Source: Hymenobacter sp. GOD-10R (GTDB lineage: Bacteria; Bacteroidota; Bacteroidia; Cytophagales; Hymenobacteraceae). Taken from it: a stretch of 64,000 nucleotides of DNA. The notes beneath the pieces were generated by a model. The model was given only the letters and a program-made list of their open reading frames with translations. It did not search any database and was not told where the DNA came from. The stretch's first letter is position 1. Each line of letters begins with the position of its first letter. A program made the position numbers and the translations under genes. The stretch lies in NCBI RefSeq assembly GCF_035609205.1, contig NZ_CP141184.1:4223001-4287000 (forward strand), given 5' to 3'. Below, in pieces: positions 51,788 through 60,819 of this stretch.

Positions 51788-53521
51788 ATGTCTACTCGTT
51801 CTCAATTGCTACCGGCTCTCCCCAAAGCCCCCACTGGTATTGATGGTCTTGATGAAGTTACGGAAGGGGGTTTACCTCGTGGCCGTCCCACATTGATTTG
51901 TGGAACAGCAGGCTGCGGCAAGACGCTTATGGGCGTTGAGTTTCTGACGCGAGGCATCCAAGAGTTCGACGAGCCCGGCGTGCTAATGGCTTTCGAGGAG
52001 ACAGCCGACGAGCTAGCCGCTAACGTCACGTCGCTTGGCTTTGACCTGAAACAGCTGCAAGCCGACAAAAAGCTTCGCATCGACCACGTGCACGTAGACC
52101 GTTCCGAGATTGAGGAGACCGGCGAGTACGACCTCGAAGGCTTATTCATTCGGCTAGGGTACGCCATCGACAGCATTGGCGCCAAGCGCGTCGTGCTCGA
52201 TACCATTGAGTCACTGTTTTCTGGCTTTACGAACCAAGCCATCCTGCGCTCCGAAATTCGGCGGCTGTTCCGCTGGCTCAAGGACAAAGGCGTCACGACG
52301 GTCATCACGGCCGAGCGTGGCGAGGGGCAGCTCACCCGACAGGGTTTGGAAGAGTACGTGTCAGACTGCGTGATTCTGCTGGATAACCGCGTCGTAAACC
52401 AGATTACGACTCGTCGCCTGCGAATTGTGAAGTACCGCGGCAGCACGCACGGCACCAACGAATACCCGTACCTCATTACCGAGGACGGCATTTCGGTGTT
52501 GCCCGTTACGTCCCTCAAACTGGAGCACGAAGTATCAAACGAAGTGGTGTCAACGGGCGTGCCGGGCTTAGACGAGATGTTTACCGGCGGTGGTCTGTAC
52601 CGGGGCAGTAGCGCGCTCATCACCGGCACGGCAGGCACGGCCAAAACGACGCTCGCTGCCGCTTTTGCCCTAGAGTCCTGCCGTCGCGGCGAGCAGTGCC
52701 TGTTCTTCGCTTTTGAAGAATCGCCTCAGCAGCTGATCCGCAACATGCTTTCCGTAGGCATGGACCTGCAACCGTATATCAAGCAAGGGCTACTACACAT
52801 TGAAGCCTCACGGCCAACCCTCAATGGCTTAGAGCAGCACCTAGTCACGATCCACAAACTGATTGGCGAATACAAGCCTAACACGGTTATTATCGACCCC
52901 ATCAGCAACCTAGTATCGGTGGGCACCCTGGTAGAAGTGCGCGGCATGCTCACTCGCCTAATCGACTATCTCAAGGTACAAGGTATCACGGCCTTGTTTA
53001 CGGCTTTAGTAAGCGGCCGCAACACCAACCTAGAGATGACCGAAGAAGGAGTTTCCTCGCTGGTAGACGTCTGGATTCATGTGCGTGACCTCGAAGGCAT
53101 CGGGGAGCGCAACCGCGGTCTGAGCATTCTGAAAGCACGCGGCATGTCTCACTCCAACCAAGTGCGCGAGTTCTTGGTCACTAGCGAAGGCATTCGGCTG
53201 CTCGACGTAGTCCTAGGGCCAACGGGCATTATCACGGGTGCTAGCCGTCATACCCAGTTCTTGCAGGAGCAGGCACAGGCTATGTCCGCTCAGCAAGAAA
53301 TTGAGCGCCGTGAACGAGAGTTGGAGCGGAAGCGCCGGGTACTGGAAGCCACCATTTCCAACCTACGCACTGAGTTTGAGTCAGTGGAGGAAGAACTCCG
53401 CCGTACTAACCGCGAGGAGGAAGAACTCCGCGAGAATCTCACAGTAGGCCGTCGACAGATAGCCGGGCGGCATCCTTCCCAGCAAACTGAGAAATCGCCC
53501 GCATCCCCTACTAATTCCTAA
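51788..53521 (+). CDS. kaiC: KaiC-like circadian-clock ATPase/kinase
   Basis: A 577-residue double-RecA protein. I start it at 51788 ([20 protein letters not shown]); an ATG 14 codons earlier is possible. CI has Walker A GTAGCGKT (39-46) and catalytic Glu70-Glu71; CII has GTAGTAKT (280-287) and Glu310-Glu311. The pair corresponding to cyanobacterial Ser431/Thr432 is Ser423-Ser424 in [30 protein letters not shown] matches the KaiC end region. After about residue 490 the A-loop is replaced by a Glu/Arg/Gln-rich coiled coil (about 495-560). No kaiA is present. In cyanobacteria KaiC autophosphorylates as a timer; here a clock or a stress/light relay are both possible. The two kaiB genes, a kinase and a receiver follow in the same direction. 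Confidence 0.95.
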   Translation: MSTRSQLLPALPKAPTGIDGLDEVTEGGLPRGRPTLICGTAGCGKTLMGVEFLTRGIQEFDEPGVLMAFEETADELAANVTSLGFDLKQLQADKKLRIDHVHVDRSEIEETGEYDLEGLFIRLGYAIDSIGAKRVVLDTIESLFSGFTNQAILRSEIRRLFRWLKDKGVTTVITAERGEGQLTRQGLEEYVSDCVILLDNRVVNQITTRRLRIVKYRGSTHGTNEYPYLITEDGISVLPVTSLKLEHEVSNEVVSTGVPGLDEMFTGGGLYRGSSALITGTAGTAKTTLAAAFALESCRRGEQCLFFAFEESPQQLIRNMLSVGMDLQPYIKQGLLHIEASRPTLNGLEQHLVTIHKLIGEYKPNTVIIDPISNLVSVGTLVEVRGMLTRLIDYLKVQGITALFTALVSGRNTNLEMTEEGVSSLVDVWIHVRDLEGIGERNRGLSILKARGMSHSNQVREFLVTSEGIRLLDVVLGPTGIITGASRHTQFLQEQAQAMSAQQEIERRERELERKRRVLEATISNLRTEFESVEEELRRTNREEEELRENLTVGRRQIAGRHPSQQTEKSPASPTNS

Positions 53522-53564
53522 TTACCCCACCATAGGGAATGCCTTCGGCCCCCTACCTCTGCCC

Positions 53565-53855
53565 ATGGACGAAGAAATTTGGGAACTGCGCTTGTACGTT
53601 GCCGGCCAAACGGTTAAATCGGTTACAGCACTAGCCAACCTGAAAAAATACTGTGAGGAGCACCTGAAGGGGCGCTACCAACTGGAAGTAATCGACTTGT
53701 TGCAACATCCGCAACTGGCCGAGGGCGACCAGATACTTGCTATTCCGACGCTGGTACGCAAGGTACCCTCCCCCATCCGCAAAATTATAGGCGACCTGTC
53801 GAACCAGGAGCGCGTGCTGGTTGGGTTGGATATACGACCTCTTGACCCGAAGTAA
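53565..53855 (+). CDS. kaiB: KaiB-like protein 1
   Basis: A 96-residue thioredoxin-like KaiB. It has the family core [59 protein letters not shown] and [14 protein letters not shown], with the cis-Pro (IPTL) region conserved. KaiB in cyanobacteria switches fold and docks on KaiC. It starts 43 nt after kaiC and 10 nt before kaiB2. Confidence 0.94.
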   Translation: MDEEIWELRLYVAGQTVKSVTALANLKKYCEEHLKGRYQLEVIDLLQHPQLAEGDQILAIPTLVRKVPSPIRKIIGDLSNQERVLVGLDIRPLDPK

Positions 53856-53865
53856 GCCGCGCACT

Positions 53866-54195
53866 ATGGAACCAGAGCAAGGCCAGGGGCCGGGCGGTGC
53901 TGAGTACGTGCTGCACCTGTATATTACGGGCGCTACCCCCAACTCGACGCAGGCAGTACGCAACTTGAAGGATATCTGCGAACGGTATCTGGCAGGGCGC
54001 TATGAGCTTCAGATCGTCGATATATACCAACAGCCAGAAATGGCGCAGGAGGCACGCATTGTTGCGGCTCCCACATTAGTCAAACGGAGTCCGGGTCTGA
54101 CACGGTGGTTGGTAGGTGACTTGTCAGACCGTCGTCGGGTGTTGGCGCTGCTTGGTCTTTCCCCTGACCCCAACGACCCTTATCTGCATGGCTGA
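53866..54195 (+). CDS. KaiB-like protein 2
   Basis: A 109-residue KaiB paralog with an acidic, Gly/Gln-rich N-terminal extension (MEPEQGQGPGGAE). The core matches KaiB 1: YVLHLYITGATPNSTQAVRN, LAGRYELQIVDIYQQPEMA, IVAAPTLVKRSPGLTRWLVG, DLSDRRRVLALLGL. The frame opens upstream of 53866, but that ATG gives the family length. Its stop codon overlaps the histidine kinase start by 8 nt (CATGGCTGA), so the two are translationally coupled; the arrangement resembles SasA, whose sensor domain is KaiB-like. Confidence 0.92.
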   Translation: MEPEQGQGPGGAEYVLHLYITGATPNSTQAVRNLKDICERYLAGRYELQIVDIYQQPEMAQEARIVAAPTLVKRSPGLTRWLVGDLSDRRRVLALLGLSPDPNDPYLHG

Positions 54196-55918
54196 TCGTC
54201 CGCCGCTTACCGCCACTGAGCTAGCCCAGGAAAATGAGCTGTTGCGTCAACAGTTGCAAGAGGCTGAGGATCTTATTACGGCCATTCGTACCGGCACTAT
54301 TGATGCCCTAGCGGTGCAGGCGGCCGAAGGACCGCGCATTTTCACCTTAGAAGGCGCCGATCAGAGCTACCGTACCCTCATTGAGCAGATGAACGAGGGG
54401 GCGCTGCTGCTGAGTCAGGATGCCACGGTGCTTTACTGCAATGCCTGTCTAGCAGGCTTGCTTGGGCGGCGCATGGAAGCCATCATGGGCACCTCCTTTC
54501 GGAGTTTCGTACCCGCCGAGCAGCACACCTACTGGGAGCTGCTGTTAGCCGCAGGCTGGGCTGGGCGCAGCAAGGGTGAAATGCCTTTGGAAACGGCCGA
54601 TGGTCTGCTCCAGCCTTTTGCACTCGGCCTAAATGTGTTGTCCTTCAACAACACACCCATGCTGGCCGTCATCATCACCGATTTATCGGACAAGCGGGAA
54701 ATCAACGCTATCCGGGCTCGGGTGGTGGAGCAGAACGATTTGCTGGCGCGTACCAACGAGGAATTGCAGGTACAGGCTCGCGCCCGCCTAGCCGTAGAGC
54801 AAGCCGCCGCCGAAACGAGCCGTATTCTAGAAGGCATCCCGCACATTGCCTGGACGGCTGGCCCAAACGGAAGAAACACCTACCTCAACCAGCGCTGGTT
54901 TGACTACACGGGTCAACCATCTCCTCACACCTCCTACGACATCCGTACTCAGTTTCATCCTGCCGACCTAGATTCGGCTATGGAACACTGGCGGCATTGC
55001 TTGCAGACTTCGCAACCACTGGAAATGGAGTGCCGCATTCGCAACGCGGCGGGTGAATACCGTTGGATGCTGGCCCGGGCGTTGCCGTCGCGCAACGAAC
55101 AAGGGGAAGTAATTCAGTGGATTGGCACCTATACCGACATTCACGAGCATAAGCTAGGTCAGCAGCGGGAAGCAGAAGCACAGCAACAGTTGCGCGCCAA
55201 CAACGAGCAGTTGGTGCGCGTGAATGTCGACCTCGACAACTTCATCTACACGGCCTCCCACGACCTGAAGGCCCCGATCACCAATATTGAGGGGTTGGTG
55301 TATGAACTGCAAGATCAGCTACCGAAGGAAGGCGAGCTAGGACAAACCGTGGCGCCCTTACTAAGCATGATGCAGGAGGCCGTAGCTCGCTTCCAGCGCA
55401 CACTTTCGCACCTGAGCGACGTTATTAAGCTTCAAAAGGAGCATCATCAGCCTGCCACCCAAGTAGACCTATCTGCCATTATCCAAGATGTGCAACTGGA
55501 CTTGCAGCCGCTGATCAAGCAAACTAGTGCGCAGGTGAAAGTGGATGTTACGGCGTGTCCGGCAGTGTCATTTTCGAGCAAGAACCTGCGTTCGGTGGTG
55601 TATAACTTGCTGAGCAATGCTGTCAAGTACCGGCATCCACAGCGCACTGCCCAGGTACACTTACGCTGTTATCAGACGGAGGGCTATGTGGTGCTGGAGG
55701 TGCAAGACAACGGCCTAGGCTTAAACAAAGAGCAGCAAGCGGAGTTGTTTCAGATGTTTCGGCGCTTTCACGTTGGAATTGAGGGCTCTGGCATCGGCTT
55801 GTATATGGTGAAGCGGATGGTAGAGAATGGTGGCGGCATGCTCACCGTCAGCAGTGAAGCGGGTGTTGGCTCTATTTTCTCCGTTTACTTTCGTCACGAA
55901 GTGCCCTCACCAGCGTAG
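54188..55918 (+). CDS. PAS-domain sensor histidine kinase
   Basis: A 576-residue cytoplasmic kinase with no membrane helix. After a short helical start (LTATELAQENELLRQQLQEA) come PAS 1 (about 60-175) and PAS 2 (about 215-330, ILEGIPHIAWTAGPNGRNTY, with a PAC motif MECRIRNAAGEYRWM). The HisKA domain has the phospho-accepting His358 in TASHDLKAPITNIEG. HATPase motifs are NLLSNAVKYRHP (N box), VQDNGLGLN (G1) and GSGIGLYMVKRMVENGG (G2). It overlaps kaiB2 and is followed by a receiver, so it probably carries the Kai signal out. Confidence 0.94.
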   Translation: MADRPPLTATELAQENELLRQQLQEAEDLITAIRTGTIDALAVQAAEGPRIFTLEGADQSYRTLIEQMNEGALLLSQDATVLYCNACLAGLLGRRMEAIMGTSFRSFVPAEQHTYWELLLAAGWAGRSKGEMPLETADGLLQPFALGLNVLSFNNTPMLAVIITDLSDKREINAIRARVVEQNDLLARTNEELQVQARARLAVEQAAAETSRILEGIPHIAWTAGPNGRNTYLNQRWFDYTGQPSPHTSYDIRTQFHPADLDSAMEHWRHCLQTSQPLEMECRIRNAAGEYRWMLARALPSRNEQGEVIQWIGTYTDIHEHKLGQQREAEAQQQLRANNEQLVRVNVDLDNFIYTASHDLKAPITNIEGLVYELQDQLPKEGELGQTVAPLLSMMQEAVARFQRTLSHLSDVIKLQKEHHQPATQVDLSAIIQDVQLDLQPLIKQTSAQVKVDVTACPAVSFSSKNLRSVVYNLLSNAVKYRHPQRTAQVHLRCYQTEGYVVLEVQDNGLGLNKEQQAELFQMFRRFHVGIEGSGIGLYMVKRMVENGGGMLTVSSEAGVGSIFSVYFRHEVPSPA

Positions 55919-55962
55919 AAGTGCTTACATAGTATCTACAAGCGCCTTCTCCTTAAGCTCCA

Positions 55963-56361
55963 ATGCCCAAATTACCCTGTATTCTGCTGGTGGATGATGA
56001 CCAAACCACTAACTTCCTTAATCAGTTACTGCTAAAGAAGCTTGGTGTAGCCGAGCAGGTTTTGGTAGCGCAGGACGGACAGGCAGCTCTTGATATTCTG
56101 AACCAGCAGGGCGACTCACCGGTCTGTCCAGTGCTCATCTTGTTGGACGTGAACATGCCCGGCATGAATGGCATTCAGTTTTTGGAGGCCTACCAGCAGA
56201 TGTCCCTAGCGCAGCATCAAGCCATCGTCATTATTATGCTCACCACCTCCCTGCATCCGCGCGACGTAGAGCGGGTGCAGCGATTGAGCATTGTAACAGA
56301 CTTTATCAGCAAGCCGCTCACGGCGGAAAAGATGCAAGCAATTTTGCAGAACCACTTCTAG
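55963..56361 (+). CDS. Stand-alone response regulator (receiver domain)
   Basis: A 132-residue receiver with no output domain. The acidic pocket is Asp11-Asp13 (VDDDQ), the phospho-acceptor is Asp62 in LILLDVNMPGMNG, and the switch Thr and Lys are in MLTTS and FISKPLT. It resembles the Rcp1-like receivers that serve PAS or phytochrome kinases. It probably accepts phosphate from the kinase 44 nt upstream; the final output of the module is not in the window. Confidence 0.93.
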   Translation: MPKLPCILLVDDDQTTNFLNQLLLKKLGVAEQVLVAQDGQAALDILNQQGDSPVCPVLILLDVNMPGMNGIQFLEAYQQMSLAQHQAIVIIMLTTSLHPRDVERVQRLSIVTDFISKPLTAEKMQAILQNHF

Positions 56362-56562
56362 CCGCTTACCTCGCCTACGGAGCTGCTTGGTCATGGGAAG
56401 CTAGGCAGGCATTGCCGCCTAGCTTTAGACCCGGTTTTCATCGCCAGATACTACTGAAAGCACTTGGCTGGACGAGCTTGCTGTGCGGCTTGGTACCTTT
56501 TACGCCGCAATGGGCGACATCCGATTTGTGGTAGCCAGGGCGCGGCATCGTACCTTGCGGCT

Positions 56563-58431
56563 ATGTTTCGCACCCTCTTCTTCAGCTTACTTCTTGCGGG
56601 CCCTACGGCGGTTCTTGCTCAGTCATATTTACCCATTCCGCGCAATCTTGCGGCTACGTATGCCAAAGGCACGCGGGCACAAAATGGGCAGCCCGGCCCT
56701 AGCTATTGGCAGAACACCGCCGACTACGCTATCAAGGTCAACTTCGATCCTTCTTCTCGGCGCATCCTAGGTTCGGTAGCCATTGACTATCTGAATAATA
56801 GCCCAGATACGCTCCGGCAGATCCTCTTCAAGCTGTACCCCAACTACTACCAGAAAGGTGCGCCACGCGCGGGCTCGGTGAAGCCAGAAGATGAAAACGA
56901 CGGCGTGCAGATTCAGCAGATGAGCATCAATGGGCAGGCGCTGGATGTAAGCAGGCTGCGCATCGACGCCACGAATATGCTGGTGCCGGTAGTGAAGCCC
57001 ATCGGCCCTAAGCAGAAAACCCAGGTGCTGGTCACCTACAGCTACACGCTCAATCAGGGCTCGCACATGCGCACCGGCGAGATTGAGCCCGGCGCTGCTT
57101 TTGTGGCCTACTTCTTCCCGCGTATCGCCGTGTACGACGATATCGACGGTTGGAACCGTATCCCGTACACCGGTTCGGCCGAGTTTTACAACGACTTCTG
57201 CAACTTCAAAGCCGATGTGACGGTGCCCAAGAACTTCGTAGTGTGGGCCACTGGCGACCTTACGAACGCCGACCAGGTACTCACCAAGAAGTACGCGAAA
57301 CGCTTGGACGATGCCGGCAAAAAGGACGGCATCACAACCATCATTGATGCCACTGACCTAGGTCGGCGCGATATTACGGCTACTAAGCCACAGAATACCT
57401 GGCACTTTGAGGCGGAAAACGTAACCGACTTTGTGTTTGCTACTGCCGACCATTATGTGTGGCAGGCCAGCAGCCTGGTGGTTGACCCGGCCACGAAGCG
57501 CCGTACCCGTGTGGATGCAGCATACAATCCCAGGCATAAAGATTTTGAGGAAGTTACGGCGTTTGCGCGCCGTACGGTGGAGGCTATGAGCTACACCTTT
57601 CCGAAGTGGCCTTACCCCTACTCGCACGAAACCGTATTCGACGGTCTCGACCAAATGGAATATCCGATGATGGTGAACGACAACCCGCTCGACAAGCGCG
57701 AGGACGTCATCACCCTCACCGACCACGAGATATTCCACACGATGTTTCCCTTCTACATGGGCATCAACGAAACCAAGTATGGGTGGATGGACGAGGGTTG
57801 GGCAACCATTGGAGAGTGGGTTATTTCGTCACTCATCGAGCCGAAGTTCACCGATGAGTACGGCGTGACACCCTACGCGCGCGCCGCCGATACCGAGGCC
57901 GACTTGCCCATTACGACGCTCACTACGCAGCAAAACGGCACGCCCTTCTTCCTCAACTCCTACCCTAAGCCGGGCCTAGGTTACCTCTACGTGAAGGACT
58001 TACTCGGCGACGAGCTGTTTACCAAAGCCCTCCACACCTACATCCGGAACTGGAATGGCAAACACCCTATGCCCTTCGATTTCTTCAACAGCATGAATGC
58101 TGGAGCTGGCCGCAACCTAAATTGGTTCTGGCAGCGCTGGTTCTTCGACCTAGGCTACCCCGACCTAGCTATTGCAAGCGTCACTAAACAGAGCAATGGC
58201 TACGCCGTCGCGGTAGAATCGAAAGGCACTAAACCCGTTCCGGTTGACTTAACCGTAACCTTCGCCGACAATTCCACCCAGAAATTTCATCGCACTATCG
58301 AAGTGTGGGAAAAGGGCGAAAAGTCGGTAAATGTGACTTTTTCGGCGGATAAGGAGGTAAAGAAGGTGACGCTAGGAAGCACGTACGTACCAGATAGCTA
58401 CCCAAAGGATAATACGTGGGAAGGGAAATAA
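56563..58431 (+). CDS. Secreted M1 family metallopeptidase
   Basis: A 622-residue exported zinc peptidase with a signal peptide (MFRTLFFSLLLAGPTAVLAQ). The start at 56563 is taken over an in-frame ATG 99 nt upstream because the signal peptide begins here. The zinc site is HEIFH (388-392) followed 18 residues later by Glu in DEGWATIGEW. The GAMEN-like position reads LDQMEYPMM. No HEAT-like C-terminal domain is present, so it is shorter than the paralog at 2824. A -7-like box TACCTTGC ends a few nt before the ATG, so the message may be nearly leaderless. Confidence 0.9.
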   Translation: MFRTLFFSLLLAGPTAVLAQSYLPIPRNLAATYAKGTRAQNGQPGPSYWQNTADYAIKVNFDPSSRRILGSVAIDYLNNSPDTLRQILFKLYPNYYQKGAPRAGSVKPEDENDGVQIQQMSINGQALDVSRLRIDATNMLVPVVKPIGPKQKTQVLVTYSYTLNQGSHMRTGEIEPGAAFVAYFFPRIAVYDDIDGWNRIPYTGSAEFYNDFCNFKADVTVPKNFVVWATGDLTNADQVLTKKYAKRLDDAGKKDGITTIIDATDLGRRDITATKPQNTWHFEAENVTDFVFATADHYVWQASSLVVDPATKRRTRVDAAYNPRHKDFEEVTAFARRTVEAMSYTFPKWPYPYSHETVFDGLDQMEYPMMVNDNPLDKREDVITLTDHEIFHTMFPFYMGINETKYGWMDEGWATIGEWVISSLIEPKFTDEYGVTPYARAADTEADLPITTLTTQQNGTPFFLNSYPKPGLGYLYVKDLLGDELFTKALHTYIRNWNGKHPMPFDFFNSMNAGAGRNLNWFWQRWFFDLGYPDLAIASVTKQSNGYAVAVESKGTKPVPVDLTVTFADNSTQKFHRTIEVWEKGEKSVNVTFSADKEVKKVTLGSTYVPDSYPKDNTWEGK

Positions 58432-58462
58432 GTACTTATCTCAAGCAACTTAGTTATACATC

Positions 58463-58495
58463 TTGCAGTCGCTCGGCACAACCAAGCGACTGCAA
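58463..58495. terminator. Hairpin between the M1 peptidase and GH3 genes
   Basis: TTGCAGTCGCT pairs with AGCGACTGCAA around 11 nt in an 83-nt convergent gap; there is no T run, so the terminator role is positional. Confidence 0.5.
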
Positions 58496-58514
58496 CGCGT
58501 TCAAGAAAAGCTAG

Positions 58515-60626
58515 TTAGTTTACCGAATAGCTCAACCCTTCATCGTACTTGAACAGCGGATACCCCGCCCCTTCTTGGTACCCTGGCACATCTTCCTTCT
58601 GGTTCTTAGCCGCTTCTTCGGAAATGGGCGTGGTGAAAGGCATTTTGCCGGTGGGGTTAAACTTACCGCTAATAACATCTAGCAAGGCTTCCGGTGTGGT
58701 GCCGAAGGTAGCTACTACCCCTTTGAAACGACCCTTCGTATCGTTGTTGTAGATTTCGTTGATCACCCATGGACTAGTGTAATTCACGGCAAGAATAGTT
58801 GGCTTCTTGGCCGTCAAGGCGTTGATGTAAGCGACATCTACAGCATTTTTAGACAGCGACAGATACAGCGGCGAACCATCGGAGGCGAAGAGTGGCTTGC
58901 CGCTGGGTTTTAACCACAGTAGAATAACATCCGCTTCCTCGGGCGTTTTTACAAACTCTAGGGTAGCTTGCTCGCCGTTGGCAGCATACACGTCACCAGG
59001 GCCAGCATCGGGGGTGCCGTATCTTTTCTGGTAGGACTTGAAGTAAACTTTGGTTTTCCCCTTGAGCGGCAACGCTTTGGTATCGTTGCGCAACAACACG
59101 ATAGACTTGCGTAGCGCCACATTTGCCCTGGCCGCAAACTGCGGGTTGTTCACAATTTTCTCGGCGGCATCTTCGTCCACGTAGGGGTTCTCGAACAGGC
59201 CTAGGTCAAACTTCTCCAGCAAGAGCCGCCGGATCGAGTCGTCAATTAGGGCCATATCCGTGGGGTTGGTCTGCACGGTTTTCAGCAGTTCGGCAGGGTC
59301 GGCGGTGCCCGCGAACAGGTTCACCCCCGATTGCAAGGCGCGATGGTAGCGCTGGGTAATCGACCAGCTCTCCGCACCCCAGGGCATCATCTCGATTGGC
59401 CCGGTATCAGAGTTGATAATGCCTTTGAAACCTAGCTCCATACGTAGCAAGTCGTGAATGACGCCTCGGTTATAAGCATAAGCAACCTCTTCGTACTTCG
59501 TCCCGACGGGCATCGAGTAGTAAGGCATGATGGCCGAAGTGCCCGCTTTGATGGCAGCTTTAAATGGGATAAGGTTGTTGGCCAGCATGTTGCCGGGAAA
59601 GACCTCCGTTTTACCCCAGTCAAAGTGCGGATCTTGGCCGTCCTTGCCGGCGCCACCACCCGGAAAGTGTTTGGTGGTCATGGCCACGGAAGTAGGACCT
59701 AGCTTTGGTCCCTGAAAGCCGAGTACTATCTGGGTTATCATCTGGCCAGCCCACTCGGCATTTTCCCCGAAGGTGCCATCGACGCGTTGCCAGCGGGGTT
59801 CGGTGGCGAGGTCGGCCATGTACATGTAGCCTTTGCGCAACCCGGTAGCGGCCCACTCCTGCCGGGCAATGTCGGCAAATTCGCGCGTCAGCTTGAGGTC
59901 GCGCATGGCCGACAGACCTAGCTCGCCGGGCCAGGTTGAGAAGGCGGTTTGCCCCACGCTGGTGCCTATGGCTGCCGTGGCCGTCACGTGGTTGCGCGGG
60001 TTGGAGGCCACAATGGCCGGAATGCCCAGCGGTTGCTGCTCGCAAAGCGCCTGGAGCTTATTGGCCCACTCGGCCATCGTACGGGCACTCGTGCTGGCCC
60101 GCAGAATAAAATGCCGCAAGTGATACTGCGTTACGGCTTTGGTGGTGCCGGCGGCGTTCATTAAGGGCACAGGTAAGGGCTTGCGCGTGAACATATTGGT
60201 GGTAGCCACCAAGTCTTCCTCGTTGAAGTTGCTGGTAATCGGCTCCTTGTTCTTGGGTGCCTCAAAGGCCCAGTCGTTTTGCAAGCGGGTGGTGCTGATC
60301 AGCATAAAACCCACCTTCTCCTCCACCGACATACGCGCTAGCAGGTCCTTGCTGCGCGCCTCCGCCGACAAGCGCCAGTCTTCGTACGGGTCAAGCTTGC
60401 CGTTTTTGTTCAGATCCTTGAATTTCAACGTGCCCACCTGAATAATCTTGGCCGAGCGGTTCCCTAGGTTCGGTTGTGGTACGCAGTTTTTGGTTTGGCC
60501 TTGCGCTGAGCCACAAACGCTGAGCAACGCAAGACCAATCCACCAGGCGCTCCTGCCACTTTTCCGCGGGACGCTGAGTGAATCAAGAGGTGCTACAGCA
60601 AATGATGAAGGGGTAAAAATTTGCAT
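58515..60626 (-). CDS. Glycoside hydrolase family 3
   Basis: A 703-residue exported beta-glycosidase, usually beta-glucosidase or beta-xylosidase. I start it at 60626 (MQIFTPSSFAVAPLDS), with a signal anchor at about 24-45 (WWIGLALLSVCGSAQGQ). The family order is the N-terminal TIM barrel (about 100-430, with RMSVEEKVGFML, KHFPGGGAGKDGQDPH) and the alpha/beta sandwich (about 470-700). The nucleophile Asp lies in GFKGIINSDTGPIEM. A Lys/Arg-rich region with DPYEDWRLSAEARSKDLLAR starts the barrel. It stands alone, with a -7 box (60674-60681) upstream and a hairpin downstream. Confidence 0.92.
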   Translation of the reverse strand: MQIFTPSSFAVAPLDSLSVPRKSGRSAWWIGLALLSVCGSAQGQTKNCVPQPNLGNRSAKIIQVGTLKFKDLNKNGKLDPYEDWRLSAEARSKDLLARMSVEEKVGFMLISTTRLQNDWAFEAPKNKEPITSNFNEEDLVATTNMFTRKPLPVPLMNAAGTTKAVTQYHLRHFILRASTSARTMAEWANKLQALCEQQPLGIPAIVASNPRNHVTATAAIGTSVGQTAFSTWPGELGLSAMRDLKLTREFADIARQEWAATGLRKGYMYMADLATEPRWQRVDGTFGENAEWAGQMITQIVLGFQGPKLGPTSVAMTTKHFPGGGAGKDGQDPHFDWGKTEVFPGNMLANNLIPFKAAIKAGTSAIMPYYSMPVGTKYEEVAYAYNRGVIHDLLRMELGFKGIINSDTGPIEMMPWGAESWSITQRYHRALQSGVNLFAGTADPAELLKTVQTNPTDMALIDDSIRRLLLEKFDLGLFENPYVDEDAAEKIVNNPQFAARANVALRKSIVLLRNDTKALPLKGKTKVYFKSYQKRYGTPDAGPGDVYAANGEQATLEFVKTPEEADVILLWLKPSGKPLFASDGSPLYLSLSKNAVDVAYINALTAKKPTILAVNYTSPWVINEIYNNDTKGRFKGVVATFGTTPEALLDVISGKFNPTGKMPFTTPISEEAAKNQKEDVPGYQEGAGYPLFKYDEGLSYSVN

Positions 60627-60673
60627 AGTTGTTGGTGGGTTTGGGGTGGGATTGGCAGACCGGCACACTACGG

Positions 60674-60681
60674 CAAACCTA
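60674..60681 (-). promoter_or_regulatory. Putative -7 box (TAGGTTTG) of the GH3 gene
   Basis: TAGGTTTG on the minus strand fits TAnnTTTG, 48 nt before the GH3 ATG. It overlaps an ACCTAGGT octamer (60677-60684), like the box at 2788. Confidence 0.4.
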
Positions 60682-60766
60682 GGTGCAGGGAGAGCATGTA
60701 AGTACGTGAAATTCCCGGATGTACGTCACGGCGAATGAGCTCTATACAACTGATGAACAAGCAACT

Positions 60767-60796
60767 AAAAAGGCCACCCGTTTGGGTGGCCTTTTT
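60767..60796. terminator. Terminator downstream of the S8 protease gene
   Basis: AAAAAGGCCACCC pairs with GGGTGGCCTTTTT around 4 nt. For the minus-strand protease gene it starts 24 nt after the stop codon. Confidence 0.9.
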
Positions 60797-60819
60797 GACT
60801 ATAGCTAGCAAGCTAGGTT

